Shown: one piece after another, positions 1-9,457 of the stretch | Position numbering within the stretch: position 1 is the stretch's first letter | Layout of the letters: each line of letters starts with the position of its first letter | Source of the DNA: Chryseobacterium sp. POL2 | GTDB lineage: Bacteria > Bacteroidota > Bacteroidia > Flavobacteriales > Weeksellaceae | Direction: 5' to 3' | Assembly: GCF_011058315.1 (NCBI RefSeq) | Contig: NZ_CP049298.1 | Coordinates: forward strand, 806,001 to 870,000 | DNA: 64,000 nt | Notes under the pieces: generated by a model | What the model saw: only the letters and a program-made list of their open reading frames with translations | Told to the model about the DNA's origin: nothing | The model's database searches: none | Made by a program: the position numbers and the translations under genes

Positions 1-500
1 AATAGCCATTGTACTCCTATCATTAATCCAAAACTGTGGGCAGAAAACTTACCATTTAAGTCAATCGGATTATTGGTTTCTACGTTAGTATCTTCATCAT
101 AAGTGTAGAAGTTATATCTAATTTCATCAATTTTCATATTAGTATAGCGATAATATGGTGCCAAATAAAATCCGCTGTTGTATTTTTTTCCAAAATAAAA
201 TCTTGTTTCTAGAGTGAAAGCTGTATTTCCTAATTGGATATCGCCAATATCTTCGCGATTTTCTTCCTTTACAAAAGAATTCAGAAAAGGAACGTCGCCT
301 TTGGGCATCGTTGCAAAAGTCGCACTAACAGCGATGGTTTTGTTAATAGATCTTTCGTAGGTAAGATTAAAATTCCTAAATGCATAAGCCGTAAGATTAG
401 TCTTAATCGTGTTTTTGTTGATGATTAAGCTATCCGCAGATTGTTGGGCAGAGATGAAACTTGAAGCTAATAAAGAAAATAGTAAAATCTGAGTTTTCAT
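1..500 (-). CDS. Secreted DUF3575-like outer-membrane beta-barrel protein (3' end off window)
   Basis: The minus-strand frame opens at an ATG ending at base 500 and stays open for about 166 codons to the window edge. It begins with a signal peptide (MKTQILLFSLLASSFISAQ) and continues with alternating polar/aromatic strands (LTYERSINKTIAVSATF, TRFYFGKKYNSGFYLAPYYRY) typical of small barrel proteins of the DUF3575 type in Bacteroidetes. It lies 5 bases downstream of the T9SS-sorted protein gene on the same strand, so the two are probably co-transcribed. The family name rests on pattern only; the C-terminal strand is missing. Confidence 0.6.
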   Translation of the reverse strand, partial: MKTQILLFSLLASSFISAQQSADSLIINKNTIKTNLTAYAFRNFNLTYERSINKTIAVSATFATMPKGDVPFLNSFVKEENREDIGDIQLGNTAFTLETRFYFGKKYNSGFYLAPYYRYTNMKIDEIRYNFYTYDEDTNVETNNPIDLNGKFSAHSFGLMIGVQWL

Positions 501-505
501 GGTTT

Positions 506-1918
506 TTAATTTTTAATAATTTTTTGAGTGATAATTTGGTTTCCAAAATAAAGTTTTATTAAATATGATCCTTTTGCTAAGTCTTTTACAGAAATGCTTT
601 TCGTTGGATTTTCATAGGTTTTTATAAGTTTTCCTGAGAGATCAAAAATTTCTAATTGATTTAAATTTTCTTTTTCTTCTAATTTTATATTGATGAAATC
701 TGAGGTAGGATTTGGATAGATTGTAACTTTAGTTTGGGCAACGTCTTTTACAGCTAAAGATCCACCCATTTTATAAAGACTATATTTTGAAGTAATCATA
801 GCCTCATCCATATACTTTTTTGTAAGTAGCATAAGGTTATTATCATTGGTTTTAATAATATCTGAGAAATTAACTAAACCGTTAAAAATTTCATTGTCAT
901 AAGAATGTTCCCAAGCAATATTTCCATCGGAAGTTAGTTTTTTAATATTTGCTGTGCTTCCATTATCAGTAAGACTACTTAGTTCAGTAGCTATAGTATA
1001 TTCATTAGGAGAGAATTCTATAATTTTAGATAGATTAACATTATAATCATTATAAGTAAATGTTTTTCTCCAAACCTCATTTCCTGCGCTATTTATTTTT
1101 GTTACAAATGAAGTCTCATTATCATCAATATAATAGTTACCAAATACTACAATGTCATTATTCGCAGAAATGATAGAGTTTTGGATATAGGTATCCTCAC
1201 TAGATGCATAATCTAAATACTTTTCCCAAACCAAATTACGTTGACTGTCGTATTTTGCGATATAACCAGCTTCGCTATAGTCAGCATCAAAACTTCCTCC
1301 CGATACAATCACACCTCCATCGCTATGCGGCATTACATTCCCAATATAAGCAATTGGAAAACCTGTAAACGATTTTTTCATAATCCAAGTTTGATTCCCA
1401 TTACTATCATATTTTGCATAAAAATAACCACCCGAAGTCTCACCCATTTCATAGGTTCCACAAACTAAAAGTGAATTATCACTTAGAACATTTATACCAT
1501 ATATATAAGTTGGATAAGACTCCACGCTAATAGACTTTAGCCATTGTTGTTCACCATTTGAGTTTAATTTTCCTATTCGATCCTCTACTCCTTCCGAGCC
1601 TTCATAAAGCAAAAAAATATTTCCCGAAGAATCAGCTTTCAAACCAAAAGCATAATAGCCTGCAACATTGGCATATTGTTTTTGCCACAACACCGTTCCT
1701 GTTGGAGAAAGCTTCGATAATTCGGGCGAAACTATCCCATCTACAAATACATTGCCTAGAACCAAAAAATTAGAATCTTGCAATTGTATAATTTCATCAG
1801 AATTAAAATCTGAAGAGCTCGACTCAAAATCTTTATTCCAAAGAATACCAGGTGCTTCTGATTGCGAGAAAGCATTAATAGCAAATACTAACGCAAAAGA
1901 AGTAATAATTGTTTTCAT
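506..1918 (-). CDS. Secreted repeat protein with type IX secretion (T9SS type A) C-terminal sorting domain
   Basis: A 470-residue protein with signal peptide MKTIITSFALVFAINAFSQ. The body repeats a pattern of short strands ending in 'G(N)..W.K' about every 50 residues (WLKSISVES, WIMKKSFTG, WEKYLDYAS, WRKTFTYND, WEHSYDNEI), which suggests a beta-propeller of delta-60 or WD-like blades. The last ~75 residues (VTIYPNPTSDFINIKL, then IFDLSGKLIKTYENP, then GSYLIKLYFGNQIITQKIIKN) are a classical T9SS type A sorting signal, so the protein is predicted to be exported across the outer membrane by the Por/Spr machinery. The ligand or role of the propeller is unknown. Confidence 0.85.
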   Translation of the reverse strand: MKTIITSFALVFAINAFSQSEAPGILWNKDFESSSSDFNSDEIIQLQDSNFLVLGNVFVDGIVSPELSKLSPTGTVLWQKQYANVAGYYAFGLKADSSGNIFLLYEGSEGVEDRIGKLNSNGEQQWLKSISVESYPTYIYGINVLSDNSLLVCGTYEMGETSGGYFYAKYDSNGNQTWIMKKSFTGFPIAYIGNVMPHSDGGVIVSGGSFDADYSEAGYIAKYDSQRNLVWEKYLDYASSEDTYIQNSIISANNDIVVFGNYYIDDNETSFVTKINSAGNEVWRKTFTYNDYNVNLSKIIEFSPNEYTIATELSSLTDNGSTANIKKLTSDGNIAWEHSYDNEIFNGLVNFSDIIKTNDNNLMLLTKKYMDEAMITSKYSLYKMGGSLAVKDVAQTKVTIYPNPTSDFINIKLEEKENLNQLEIFDLSGKLIKTYENPTKSISVKDLAKGSYLIKLYFGNQIITQKIIKN

Positions 1919-2063
1919 GGTTTTTAATTTTTATAATAATAATAATCCAAATTTATTCTATCACAAACAATAAAATATACCTAGTATTAGGTATATTTTA
2001 TCTTTTATAATCTTTGAGAAAATTTATCTATATTTTTAAATAATTTAACTAAAGATTTTTCCG

Positions 2064-2071
2064 TATTTTTG
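2064..2071 (+). promoter_or_regulatory. Bacteroidetes -7 box of recA
   Basis: TATTTTTG fits the TAnnTTTG consensus of the Bacteroidetes housekeeping sigma factor and ends 16 bases before the recA ATG, implying a leader of about ten bases. No clear TTTG -33 element is visible at the expected distance, so the call rests on the -7 box and its position. Confidence 0.5.
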
Positions 2072-2087
2072 ACTCATAAAATTACTT

Positions 2088-3095
2088 ATGAGCAATATTG
2101 AAGATAAAAAGAAAGCACTCCAATTGGTGCTTGACAAATTAGATAAAACCTACGGAAAAGGCACTGTGATGACGCTTGGTGAAGACTCTGTAGATCACAC
2201 GATAGAAGTTATTCCATCTGGTTCTTTAGGATTAGATTTAGCCTTGGGCGTAGGTGGCTATCCACGCGGAAGAGTCATCGAAATCTATGGTCCAGAATCT
2301 TCGGGAAAAACAACCTTGACCCTCCATGCCATTGCAGAAGCACAAAAACAAGGCGGCATTGCAGCATTCATAGATGCGGAACATGCTTTTGACAGAACTT
2401 ATGCCTCCAAATTAGGTATCGATTTGGATAACCTAATTATTTCTCAACCAGACAATGGCGAACAAGCTTTGGAAATTGCCGATAACCTAATCCGTTCTGG
2501 CGCTATTGATATTGTCGTAATTGACTCCGTTGCTGCATTAACACCAAAAGCTGAGATCGAAGGCGAAATGGGAGATTCCAAAATGGGACTTCACGCAAGA
2601 TTGATGTCTCAGGCTTTAAGAAAACTAACAGCGACTATTTCTAAAACCAAATGCACCGTGATCTTCATCAACCAATTAAGAGAAAAAATCGGGGTTATGT
2701 TCGGAAATCCAGAAACAACAACTGGTGGAAATGCACTGAAATTCTATGCCTCTGTAAGAGTTGATATCCGTAAAGCAAGCGCACCAATCAAAAATGGTGA
2801 CGAAGCAGTTGGAAGTCGCGTAAAAGTGAAAATCGTTAAAAATAAAGTAGCGCCACCTTTCAAAATGGCAGAATTTGACATTATGTACGGCGAAGGTGTT
2901 TCTAAAGTTGGCGAAATACTAGATCAAGGTGTTGAGTTGGGCGTTATCCAAAAAAGCGGTTCTTGGTTCAGTTATGAAGGGACAAAACTAGGACAAGGTC
3001 GAGATGCTGTTAAAGAAGTGATTAAAGATAATCCTGAATTAGCTGAAGAACTAGAAGCCAAAATCAAGGATAAAATTAACAATCCCGATAAATAA
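2088..3095 (+). CDS. recA: Recombinase RecA
   Basis: A 335-residue RecA that covers the whole family core. The Walker A loop is GPESSGKTT and the Walker B strand is [11 protein letters not shown]; loop L2 follows ([32 protein letters not shown]). It forms ATP-dependent filaments on single-stranded DNA for recombinational repair and SOS control. The acidic C-terminal tail ([22 protein letters not shown]) is also present. The ATG chosen starts at the conserved N-terminal helix. The gene is monocistronic, with its own -7 box and a strong terminator behind it. Confidence 0.99.
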   Translation: MSNIEDKKKALQLVLDKLDKTYGKGTVMTLGEDSVDHTIEVIPSGSLGLDLALGVGGYPRGRVIEIYGPESSGKTTLTLHAIAEAQKQGGIAAFIDAEHAFDRTYASKLGIDLDNLIISQPDNGEQALEIADNLIRSGAIDIVVIDSVAALTPKAEIEGEMGDSKMGLHARLMSQALRKLTATISKTKCTVIFINQLREKIGVMFGNPETTTGGNALKFYASVRVDIRKASAPIKNGDEAVGSRVKVKIVKNKVAPPFKMAEFDIMYGEGVSKVGEILDQGVELGVIQKSGSWFSYEGTKLGQGRDAVKEVIKDNPELAEELEAKIKDKINNPDK

Positions 3096-3116
3096 AATTT
3101 AAAACAATTCTGTTTT

Positions 3117-3151
3117 AAAAACGCATACAATACTTATTTGTATGCGTTTTT
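3117..3151 (+). terminator. Rho-independent terminator of recA
   Basis: Arms AAAACGCATACAA and TTGTATGCGTTTT form a GC-centred stem with a short AT loop, followed by a T tract. It lies about 20 bases after the recA stop. Confidence 0.9.
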
Positions 3152-3400
3152 TTGTATGCAATCAAAAAAAAGCTTTTTCAAAACTGACAAATTAATACCT
3201 AAAACAAACAATAATCAAAACAATACAAATAAAAACCAAACAATTACATGAAAGTTTTAAAAACTAAGCTCAATTTTTTATAATTTAACATTCGTAATTT
3301 TAAAGTGCTTTTTTTGAATTACATTCATTTTTTGATAAATGTCAAAGGAATGCTTTTTTAATTGTCGGAAATTTGTAATTTCAACAAACAACAAAACAAA

Positions 3401-4804
3401 ATGAAAAACAGAACTAAAAAATGGGCGGGAATCCTATTTTTATTTCCTTCGCTTGTTTTTTCTCAAACCTCCGCACCCACTTTGCAAGAGCTCATCAACA
3501 GCGCACTTGCCAATGACGGGACGCTCAACGAACAGATTTTGCAGAACAAAATCACGCATTTGGATGACGAAAAACTAAAAGATGTTTTCCTTCCAAAAGT
3601 CGATATTTCAGGACAAGCCAGTTATCTTTACACTTCTGCACATTTCACAACACCCCAATTTAATATTCCGGCCATTCCCAATCTTTTCCCAGGTTTAACG
3701 ATTCCAGAAGGTGGAAACAGTTTGAATATTTCAGGAATTTCAACGATGGCAAAGGCGGAAGCATCCCTCCTACTCTATTCTGGTGGAAAAGTAAAATACC
3801 TGAAAGAAGCCAATCGTGAGAAAAATCTTTCCGAACAAAAATTGATGGAAAAAAGCAAAGACGACGTGGTGACCAGCATTTCGAAAGCCTACGACACTTT
3901 TGCACTGTTGGAAGAATCCCGAAAAGTTTTGGATGAAAGTAAAAAACGATTAGACATTAACCGAAAAACCGCTGATAAAGCGCTTGGTTATGGATTAATC
4001 ACGCCTTATGATCACAAAAAAATTGAGTTAGCGCAGGCTACTTTAGATTCAAAAATTGTGGAATACGAAGGCAAAAAACAACTTTTAATGACACAATTGG
4101 AAGTTTTAACAGGCATTGACCGTACCCGAATTGCTGCAATACAACCTATTTTAAAACCTATTTCTTACGCATTAATAAATGAAAACATCGATAATCGCGC
4201 GGAAATTCAGGCATTGGAACATGGAATAAAAGCTTCCGAATATAAAATAGAAGCCGAAAAAAAATGGTGGGTTCCGAAAGTACAGGCGCAGACCTCACTC
4301 TCCTATTTTGGTTTGTACGACAATCATATTTCCACTTCTAAAGATTTACTTCAAGGCTTCAACTCAAAGTTGGATCTTAATCCTTCTAACTTAAATATCT
4401 TTCCGTTGTTCCAGGCCGGGGTAGGTTTTAAATGGGATATTTTTGATGGCAACGAAGGAAAATCAGCGGTGGAAGGCGCAAAAATTAATAAGGAAATCCT
4501 CGAAAATAAAAAACGGGACGCCCAGAAAAAATTAAAATTAAATTTAGCCAATAACCAAACCAACTACGACATTGCCAATGCCCAAATTACGCTGAAAGAA
4601 AAAGCCAAAAACATTGCAAAACTAGCCTTGGAAAATGTGGAAAAAGAATTCCGTTATGGAACCAAAAAATCATCCGATCTTATTGATGCAGAAAACGATT
4701 TACAAACCGCAGAACTCGACTACCAAACCGCCATCTACAACCAAAGACGCAGCGCTATTGAGCTGATGAAAGCAACCCAAAATTTAGACATCAACAAACT
4801 ATAA
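3401..4804 (+). CDS. TolC-family outer-membrane efflux protein
   Basis: From ATG 3401 the product has 467 residues. It starts with signal peptide MKNRTKKWAGILFLFPSLVFS and carries two outer-membrane efflux repeats, with long coiled-coil helices (KSKDDVVTSISKAYDTFALL; NLANNQTNYDIANAQITLKE) separated by strand-forming segments. It should be the outer-membrane duct of a tripartite exporter. An upstream TTG at 3362 is in frame but would put about 13 residues before the signal peptide, so the ATG is preferred. It is first in an operon with an HlyD-type adaptor (12 bases downstream) and an ABC-2 permease. Confidence 0.92.
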   Translation: MKNRTKKWAGILFLFPSLVFSQTSAPTLQELINSALANDGTLNEQILQNKITHLDDEKLKDVFLPKVDISGQASYLYTSAHFTTPQFNIPAIPNLFPGLTIPEGGNSLNISGISTMAKAEASLLLYSGGKVKYLKEANREKNLSEQKLMEKSKDDVVTSISKAYDTFALLEESRKVLDESKKRLDINRKTADKALGYGLITPYDHKKIELAQATLDSKIVEYEGKKQLLMTQLEVLTGIDRTRIAAIQPILKPISYALINENIDNRAEIQALEHGIKASEYKIEAEKKWWVPKVQAQTSLSYFGLYDNHISTSKDLLQGFNSKLDLNPSNLNIFPLFQAGVGFKWDIFDGNEGKSAVEGAKINKEILENKKRDAQKKLKLNLANNQTNYDIANAQITLKEKAKNIAKLALENVEKEFRYGTKKSSDLIDAENDLQTAELDYQTAIYNQRRSAIELMKATQNLDINKL

Positions 4805-4816
4805 TCCATCTTAGAA

Positions 4817-5773
4817 ATGAAGATCTTATTCAAAATATTTACACTTACTGCAAGCCTCACTTTAGTTGCTTGTAACGAGCAAAAACCACAACAAGGTTTT
4901 GAAGGAAAAACAAAAAAAGAAGTCATTTCTTTTTCGCCGAAGGTAACGGGAAGAATCCTCGACATTTATGTTGAAGAAGGACAAAATGTAAAAACAGGTG
5001 ACACTTTAGCAAAGCTAGACGTCCCAGAAGTTTCGGCAAAAATTGCCCAAGCCAAAGGCGCTACAGCAGCAGCAAATGCCCAAGCGCAGTTGGCAAAAAA
5101 CGGCGCATCAGCAGACCAACTGCGTCAATTAAAAGCCAAGCAAAAAGGGCTAAAAGAACAATATGATTTTGCTTCGAAATCATACAATAGAGCACGAAAT
5201 ATGTTCCGTGACAGTCTGATGTCGCCCCAAAATTACGACGAGGTTTTCGCTAAATATCAAGGAGCAAAAGCACAACTAGATGCCGTAAACGCCGAACTTC
5301 ATGAAGTGGAAAAAGGCACCCGTTTTGAAAAAATTAATATGGCAGAAGGACAAGCCTCACAAGCCATGGGCGCTTTACAGGAAGCCAACGTAGCCTATTC
5401 TGAACGTTATGTTATTGCGACCAACGATATGGAAATTGAAACCATAAGTCTCCACAAAGGCGAATTGGCAACGGCTGGCTATGCGCTGTTCAATGGTTAT
5501 GTCCCGAATTCCACTTATTTCCGATTTACCATTCCAGAAAGTAAAATTTCAAAATATCAAAAAGGAATGACCGTTCAAATGAAAAGCACCTACGGAAATC
5601 TAGAATTTTCTGGAAAAATTGTGAGCATCAAACAATTAACAAAATACGCAGATATCACCACCGCTTTCCCAGATTACAACCCTGAAGATGCCGTGTATGA
5701 AGTGAAAGTAATTCCTGCTGACCCATCCAAAACTGCTTCACTTTTGGTGAATGCAAGTGTGGTTCTACAATAA
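4817..5773 (+). CDS. HlyD-family periplasmic adaptor lipoprotein
   Basis: A 318-residue membrane-fusion protein. The N-terminus MKILFKIFTLTASLTLVAC contains a lipobox (LVAC), so it is probably lipid-anchored. A biotinyl-like half-motif (GRILDIYVEEGQNVKTGDTLAKLDV) is followed by an alpha-helical hairpin rich in Ala/Gln/Lys (residues ~75-190) and the second half-motif/beta-barrel (ATNDMEIETISLHKGELATAGYALF). It would bridge the ABC-2 permease in the inner membrane and the TolC-like channel. It sits 12 bases after the TolC gene and 9 bases before the permease gene. Confidence 0.92.
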   Translation: MKILFKIFTLTASLTLVACNEQKPQQGFEGKTKKEVISFSPKVTGRILDIYVEEGQNVKTGDTLAKLDVPEVSAKIAQAKGATAAANAQAQLAKNGASADQLRQLKAKQKGLKEQYDFASKSYNRARNMFRDSLMSPQNYDEVFAKYQGAKAQLDAVNAELHEVEKGTRFEKINMAEGQASQAMGALQEANVAYSERYVIATNDMEIETISLHKGELATAGYALFNGYVPNSTYFRFTIPESKISKYQKGMTVQMKSTYGNLEFSGKIVSIKQLTKYADITTAFPDYNPEDAVYEVKVIPADPSKTASLLVNASVVLQ

Positions 5774-5782
5774 AACAAAGCC

Positions 5783-6985
5783 ATGAAACATACATTATTT
5801 TTAATAAAAAGAGAGTTCAAGCTCTTTCTTTCCAACAGCACCTTGCTTTCTGTATTCTTCTTGGCACCGCTTATTTACGCACTTTTAATGGGCTTTACGT
5901 ATCAACAAGGAAAAGTAACCGACATTCCGGTATTGGTAATTAATCTTGACAAAACGCCACTTTCGCAACAAGTGGTTGATATGTTAACAGATAATTCTTC
6001 GTTGAAAATCCTTAATTATCTGGAGCAGCCACTCAATTTAAAAGATGAAGTGATAAAAAAAGAAGCGGCGGCTGTGGTGGTCATTCCGGAACGTTTTGAG
6101 GCGATGATGCTTCAGAAAAAATATCCCGAAGTGAATGTTTTTGTAAACACGTCTAATGTCCTAACCGCTAATTTTGCGAGCAAAGCCATACAAACGACTT
6201 TGGGAACTTTCTCTGCCGGCGCAGAAATTAAAGCGTTACAAAAGAAAGGCCTTTCAGCTTCCGAAGCCAGCACGCAATACGAGCCTTTCAAAGCGAATTA
6301 CATCACGCTCTTCAACACCACCAGCAATTACCTTATTTTTATGTGGCCCGCTTTAATGGCGGTGGTTCTTCAGCAGGTAATTTTACTGGCGATGGCGGTA
6401 AGCTTTTCGGAAGAGTTTAAACGAGAAGGTTTCACCATCAGTTTTGATGGAAAAGAAAAATATGCTGCTTTAATTATGGCGATAAAATGTCTTCCGATTT
6501 GGTTATTTTCTGTGCTTAATGTGTTGATGTTTTATGCATTCAGTGTTTATTTTAAAATTCCAGCGCCTGAGAATGTGATGAATTTCTTTTGGGTTACTGC
6601 ATTTTTTGTGTTGGCTTCTACCAATTTGGGTGTTTTTTTCAGCATTATTCTTCCTGATGCTTTGAAGGCGACGCAGGTTTTAATGATAATCGCTTCGCCC
6701 GCATTTATCATCAGTGGATTTACCTGGCCAACTTATGCCATGCCCGATGCCATCAGAGCTTTTACCGATATTATCCCATTGACGCCCTATTTGGAAGCTT
6801 TGAAGATTACGGTAATCCAACATGGTTCCGATTATCTTACACAAAAATATTTCTGGCACCTGTTCATCCTTGCCATTGTGTATTTTGTTTTGGGTTGGGT
6901 GGCTTTAAAAATTAAATTAAATTTTCTCTTCAAAAAATACCGAGCTGAAGAGCAAGTCTTGGAAAAAGATGGAGTAGCTGAATAA
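5783..6985 (+). CDS. ABC-2 type transporter permease (YhhJ-like)
   Basis: A 400-residue integral membrane protein. It has an N-terminal transmembrane helix (LLSVFFLAPLIYALLMGFTY), a ~150-residue extracytoplasmic domain (VLVINLDKTPLSQQVVDMLTD is diagnostic of this family), and five C-terminal helices ending KIKLNFLFKKYR. It forms the inner-membrane part of an export pump with the two preceding genes. These operons often carry a second permease and an ATPase; neither is present here, so the ATPase must be encoded elsewhere or has been lost. A Crp-type regulator gene follows about 110 bases later. Confidence 0.9.
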   Translation: MKHTLFLIKREFKLFLSNSTLLSVFFLAPLIYALLMGFTYQQGKVTDIPVLVINLDKTPLSQQVVDMLTDNSSLKILNYLEQPLNLKDEVIKKEAAAVVVIPERFEAMMLQKKYPEVNVFVNTSNVLTANFASKAIQTTLGTFSAGAEIKALQKKGLSASEASTQYEPFKANYITLFNTTSNYLIFMWPALMAVVLQQVILLAMAVSFSEEFKREGFTISFDGKEKYAALIMAIKCLPIWLFSVLNVLMFYAFSVYFKIPAPENVMNFFWVTAFFVLASTNLGVFFSIILPDALKATQVLMIIASPAFIISGFTWPTYAMPDAIRAFTDIIPLTPYLEALKITVIQHGSDYLTQKYFWHLFILAIVYFVLGWVALKIKLNFLFKKYRAEEQVLEKDGVAE

Positions 6986-7093
6986 TTCAGTTTTCATTTT
7001 GTATTTGTTGATAAGGATTTTCTGAGTTATCGGGAAATCCTTTTCTTTGCAATTCAATTGAGTTATTTTAAACAAAATCAGATTTTGCGAAGT

Positions 7094-7654
7094 ATGAAAT
7101 TTTTTGATATTCTTTCTGAGTTTTTCCCTAATGATACCGAGATCCGGGACTTTATGCTGGAACATACCCAAAGTTTGGAAATCAAAAAAGAGGACATCAT
7201 CAGCAGAGAAGGTGGTTACAACCGTAATATTTATTTTGTTGAAGAAGGTTTGCTGCGTTTATTTTATTTTGAAAACGGAAAAGACATCACCACCAATTTT
7301 TTCCCAGAAGGCAAGTTGGTTGCTAATATTGACACGCTTTTCCAGCAAGAGCCCAGTCGATTTACTATTGAAGCTTTAGAAGATTCAAGCATTGTATTCT
7401 GCAATTATGAAAGCTTAGAACAGCTGTGCAAAGAATCGCTTCCTGCAGCCAATTTCAGTCGGTATATTTTAGGGAATCTTATGGTACAAATGTCCAAAAG
7501 AATGACTTCTTTGCAATACATGACAGCAAGGGAAAAATATGAGGATTTAATGGAAGAAAACAAAGACATCATCCTGCGTGCGCCATTAGGAATGATCGCC
7601 ACTTACCTTGGCATTTCCCCCGAAACTTTGAGCCGAATTAGAAGCAGCATTTAG
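7094..7654 (+). CDS. Crp/Fnr-family transcriptional regulator
   Basis: A 186-residue protein with an N-terminal cyclic-nucleotide-binding-like beta roll (IISREGGYNRNIYFVEEGLLRLFYF) and a C-terminal winged helix (APLGMIATYLGISPETLSRIRSS). It lacks the Cys cluster of Fnr, so an oxygen-sensing Fe-S cluster is not expected. An upstream TTG at 7058 is in frame, but the ATG at 7094 matches the usual family start (MKFFDILSEF). It lies directly behind the TolC/HlyD/ABC-2 operon and may regulate it; that is inferred from position only. Confidence 0.85.
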   Translation: MKFFDILSEFFPNDTEIRDFMLEHTQSLEIKKEDIISREGGYNRNIYFVEEGLLRLFYFENGKDITTNFFPEGKLVANIDTLFQQEPSRFTIEALEDSSIVFCNYESLEQLCKESLPAANFSRYILGNLMVQMSKRMTSLQYMTAREKYEDLMEENKDIILRAPLGMIATYLGISPETLSRIRSSI

Positions 7655-7692
7655 TAAATCAAGTTTATATTTTGTCCTAAACTTCATAAAAA

Positions 7693-7725
7693 AATGAGAA
7701 TCAAATTTTAAATCTGATTCTCATT
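7693..7725. terminator. Bidirectional terminator between convergent genes
   Basis: Perfect 11-base arms AATGAGAATCA and TGATTCTCATT enclose an 11-base AT loop. The stem lies between the Crp-type regulator (plus) and the subtilase (minus) and has a strong A tract on the left, which reads as a T tract for minus-strand transcripts. Confidence 0.85.
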
Positions 7726-7751
7726 ACCTATTTAATCAAGTAAGTTTATAT

Positions 7752-9353
7752 TTACTTTAACTTTCTTTGTTTATAGATTTCTTCAGCTTTCTGAACTGCT
7801 TTGTAAGAATCTACAACGCCTCCAGAAACCGAGATATCTTTTAATTGGTCGTTTTTATTTACGGTTTCAACTAAGATTTGTTTGATATCTTTTGCTGTTA
7901 ATTTCGGGTAATGTGACCAAACCAAAGCTGCAACTCCCGCAACGGCAGGCGACGCCATCGAAGTTCCTTGCGCAAAACCGTATTTGCTTGTTCCCGGAAT
8001 GGTTGAGTAAATTTCAGTTCCAGGACCAAAAACATCAACCGCTGCTTTACCGAAATTTGAGAATCTCGCTCTCAGATTATCCGCATTACGCGTGTTTGCA
8101 CCTACTGTAATCGTTGTTGGGCTGTATTGTTTTCCATCAACCAAAGTGATGGGATACAAAGTAGTTTCATCAACATTTAGGTTGTTATTACCCGCAGCTT
8201 TTACAATTAGAACATTTTTTGATTCGGCATATTTAAAGGCTTCTTTCACCAGCGGACTATTATCATCCACCAATTTTCCGAAAGACATATTTAGGATTTT
8301 TGCACCATTATTTACCGCATAACGGATTCCGTTTGCCACATCTTGGTCACGCTCGTCTCCATCTGGAACGGTACGTACGCCCATAATTTTCACATAGTTT
8401 CCGCCGCCGGTTCCCATCATTCCTTTTCCGTTATCCCATTCTGCAGCGATAATTCCAGAAACGTGCGTACCATGGAAATCCGAAAGTCCTTTCACATCAT
8501 TGTTTCCATAGGTTTTACCAAGACCTTCTTGCGGATTGAATGAAAGATTATAATTGTACTTCATATTATTGTCAGCGCTGGCTAACATTCCTGAGATTTT
8601 TTTCTCGTAAGAAGCAGTGATTTCTTCAATTGTTTTGTTTTCCCAATCTTTTTGTGGAACTTCTGAAAAAACAAACAAAGCTTCTAAAGCCAATGGATCT
8701 TCCGAAACAAACGAATCTACTTTTTTCTTAGTCAGCGTTTCTCCGGCAAAAGCTTTATTTAATGCATCTAGTCTTGGTTTTACATAAGACATTCTAGCAT
8801 TTGCAACTTCTTTGGTCATTTTATATCTTGTAATTGTAGAAAAATAATCTTTTTTCAGTTCAAGATATCTTTTGTATCCTTCCGGATCTTTTACTTTTGC
8901 GGCTTCATTTCTTTCGAATTTTTTAGCATATTTCGAATATTGTCTGGTTAATTCTAAAGTATCTTCTGCATACGATTTTCCGTCTTTATCTGTCACAAAA
9001 TTCCAACCATGAATATCATCTATATAACCATTTTTGTCATTATCTTTTTTGTCATCAGCTTTCTCTTTTGGATTTACCCACATGATGTTTTTCAAATCCT
9101 CATGGAAATATTCTACCCCACTATCCAAAACACCAACCACGATATTTTGTGGTTTTCTGTTATGTTCTGCTAAAAAGGCTTTCGCTTTCAAAGTGTTTAC
9201 ACCATAAATACCAGTAGCCTGAAAATCAGAATGCATCCAATTTTTCAATAAAGTAGAATCTACTTTGGCAGCAGTTTCTACCGCCTGCACGCTTTGTGCA
9301 TTAATGCTAGCAAAGGAAGCCAAAAGGCTTAGACTAAAAAATAATTTCTTCAT
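7752..9353 (-). CDS. Secreted S8-family subtilisin-like serine protease
   Basis: A 533-residue protease with signal peptide MKKLFFSLSLLASFASINAQ. The catalytic triad is visible: Asp77 in VGVLDSGVEYFHEDL, His297 in DFHGTHVSGI and Ser465 in GTSMASPAVAG; an oxyanion Asn lies in VKAAGNNN. About 210 residues separate Asp from His, far more than in classical subtilisins, as in many Bacteroidetes S8 enzymes. No T9SS sorting domain follows the catalytic domain, so it should remain periplasmic or use another route. The substrate is unknown. Confidence 0.93.
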   Translation of the reverse strand: MKKLFFSLSLLASFASINAQSVQAVETAAKVDSTLLKNWMHSDFQATGIYGVNTLKAKAFLAEHNRKPQNIVVGVLDSGVEYFHEDLKNIMWVNPKEKADDKKDNDKNGYIDDIHGWNFVTDKDGKSYAEDTLELTRQYSKYAKKFERNEAAKVKDPEGYKRYLELKKDYFSTITRYKMTKEVANARMSYVKPRLDALNKAFAGETLTKKKVDSFVSEDPLALEALFVFSEVPQKDWENKTIEEITASYEKKISGMLASADNNMKYNYNLSFNPQEGLGKTYGNNDVKGLSDFHGTHVSGIIAAEWDNGKGMMGTGGGNYVKIMGVRTVPDGDERDQDVANGIRYAVNNGAKILNMSFGKLVDDNSPLVKEAFKYAESKNVLIVKAAGNNNLNVDETTLYPITLVDGKQYSPTTITVGANTRNADNLRARFSNFGKAAVDVFGPGTEIYSTIPGTSKYGFAQGTSMASPAVAGVAALVWSHYPKLTAKDIKQILVETVNKNDQLKDISVSGGVVDSYKAVQKAEEIYKQRKLK

Positions 9354-9457
9354 AAACTAATATCTTTGCCAGATAAGTATAATTTTTTGCTTATTCGTTA
9401 CAAATAAATCGATTTTTAATTTATTTTTATTCTAGATGTATTTTTAATTTAGCAAAA

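Noticed and set aside
3362-3400. TTG start for the TolC-like gene
   Set aside because: It would place 13 extra residues before an otherwise normal signal peptide; the ATG at 3401 is better.
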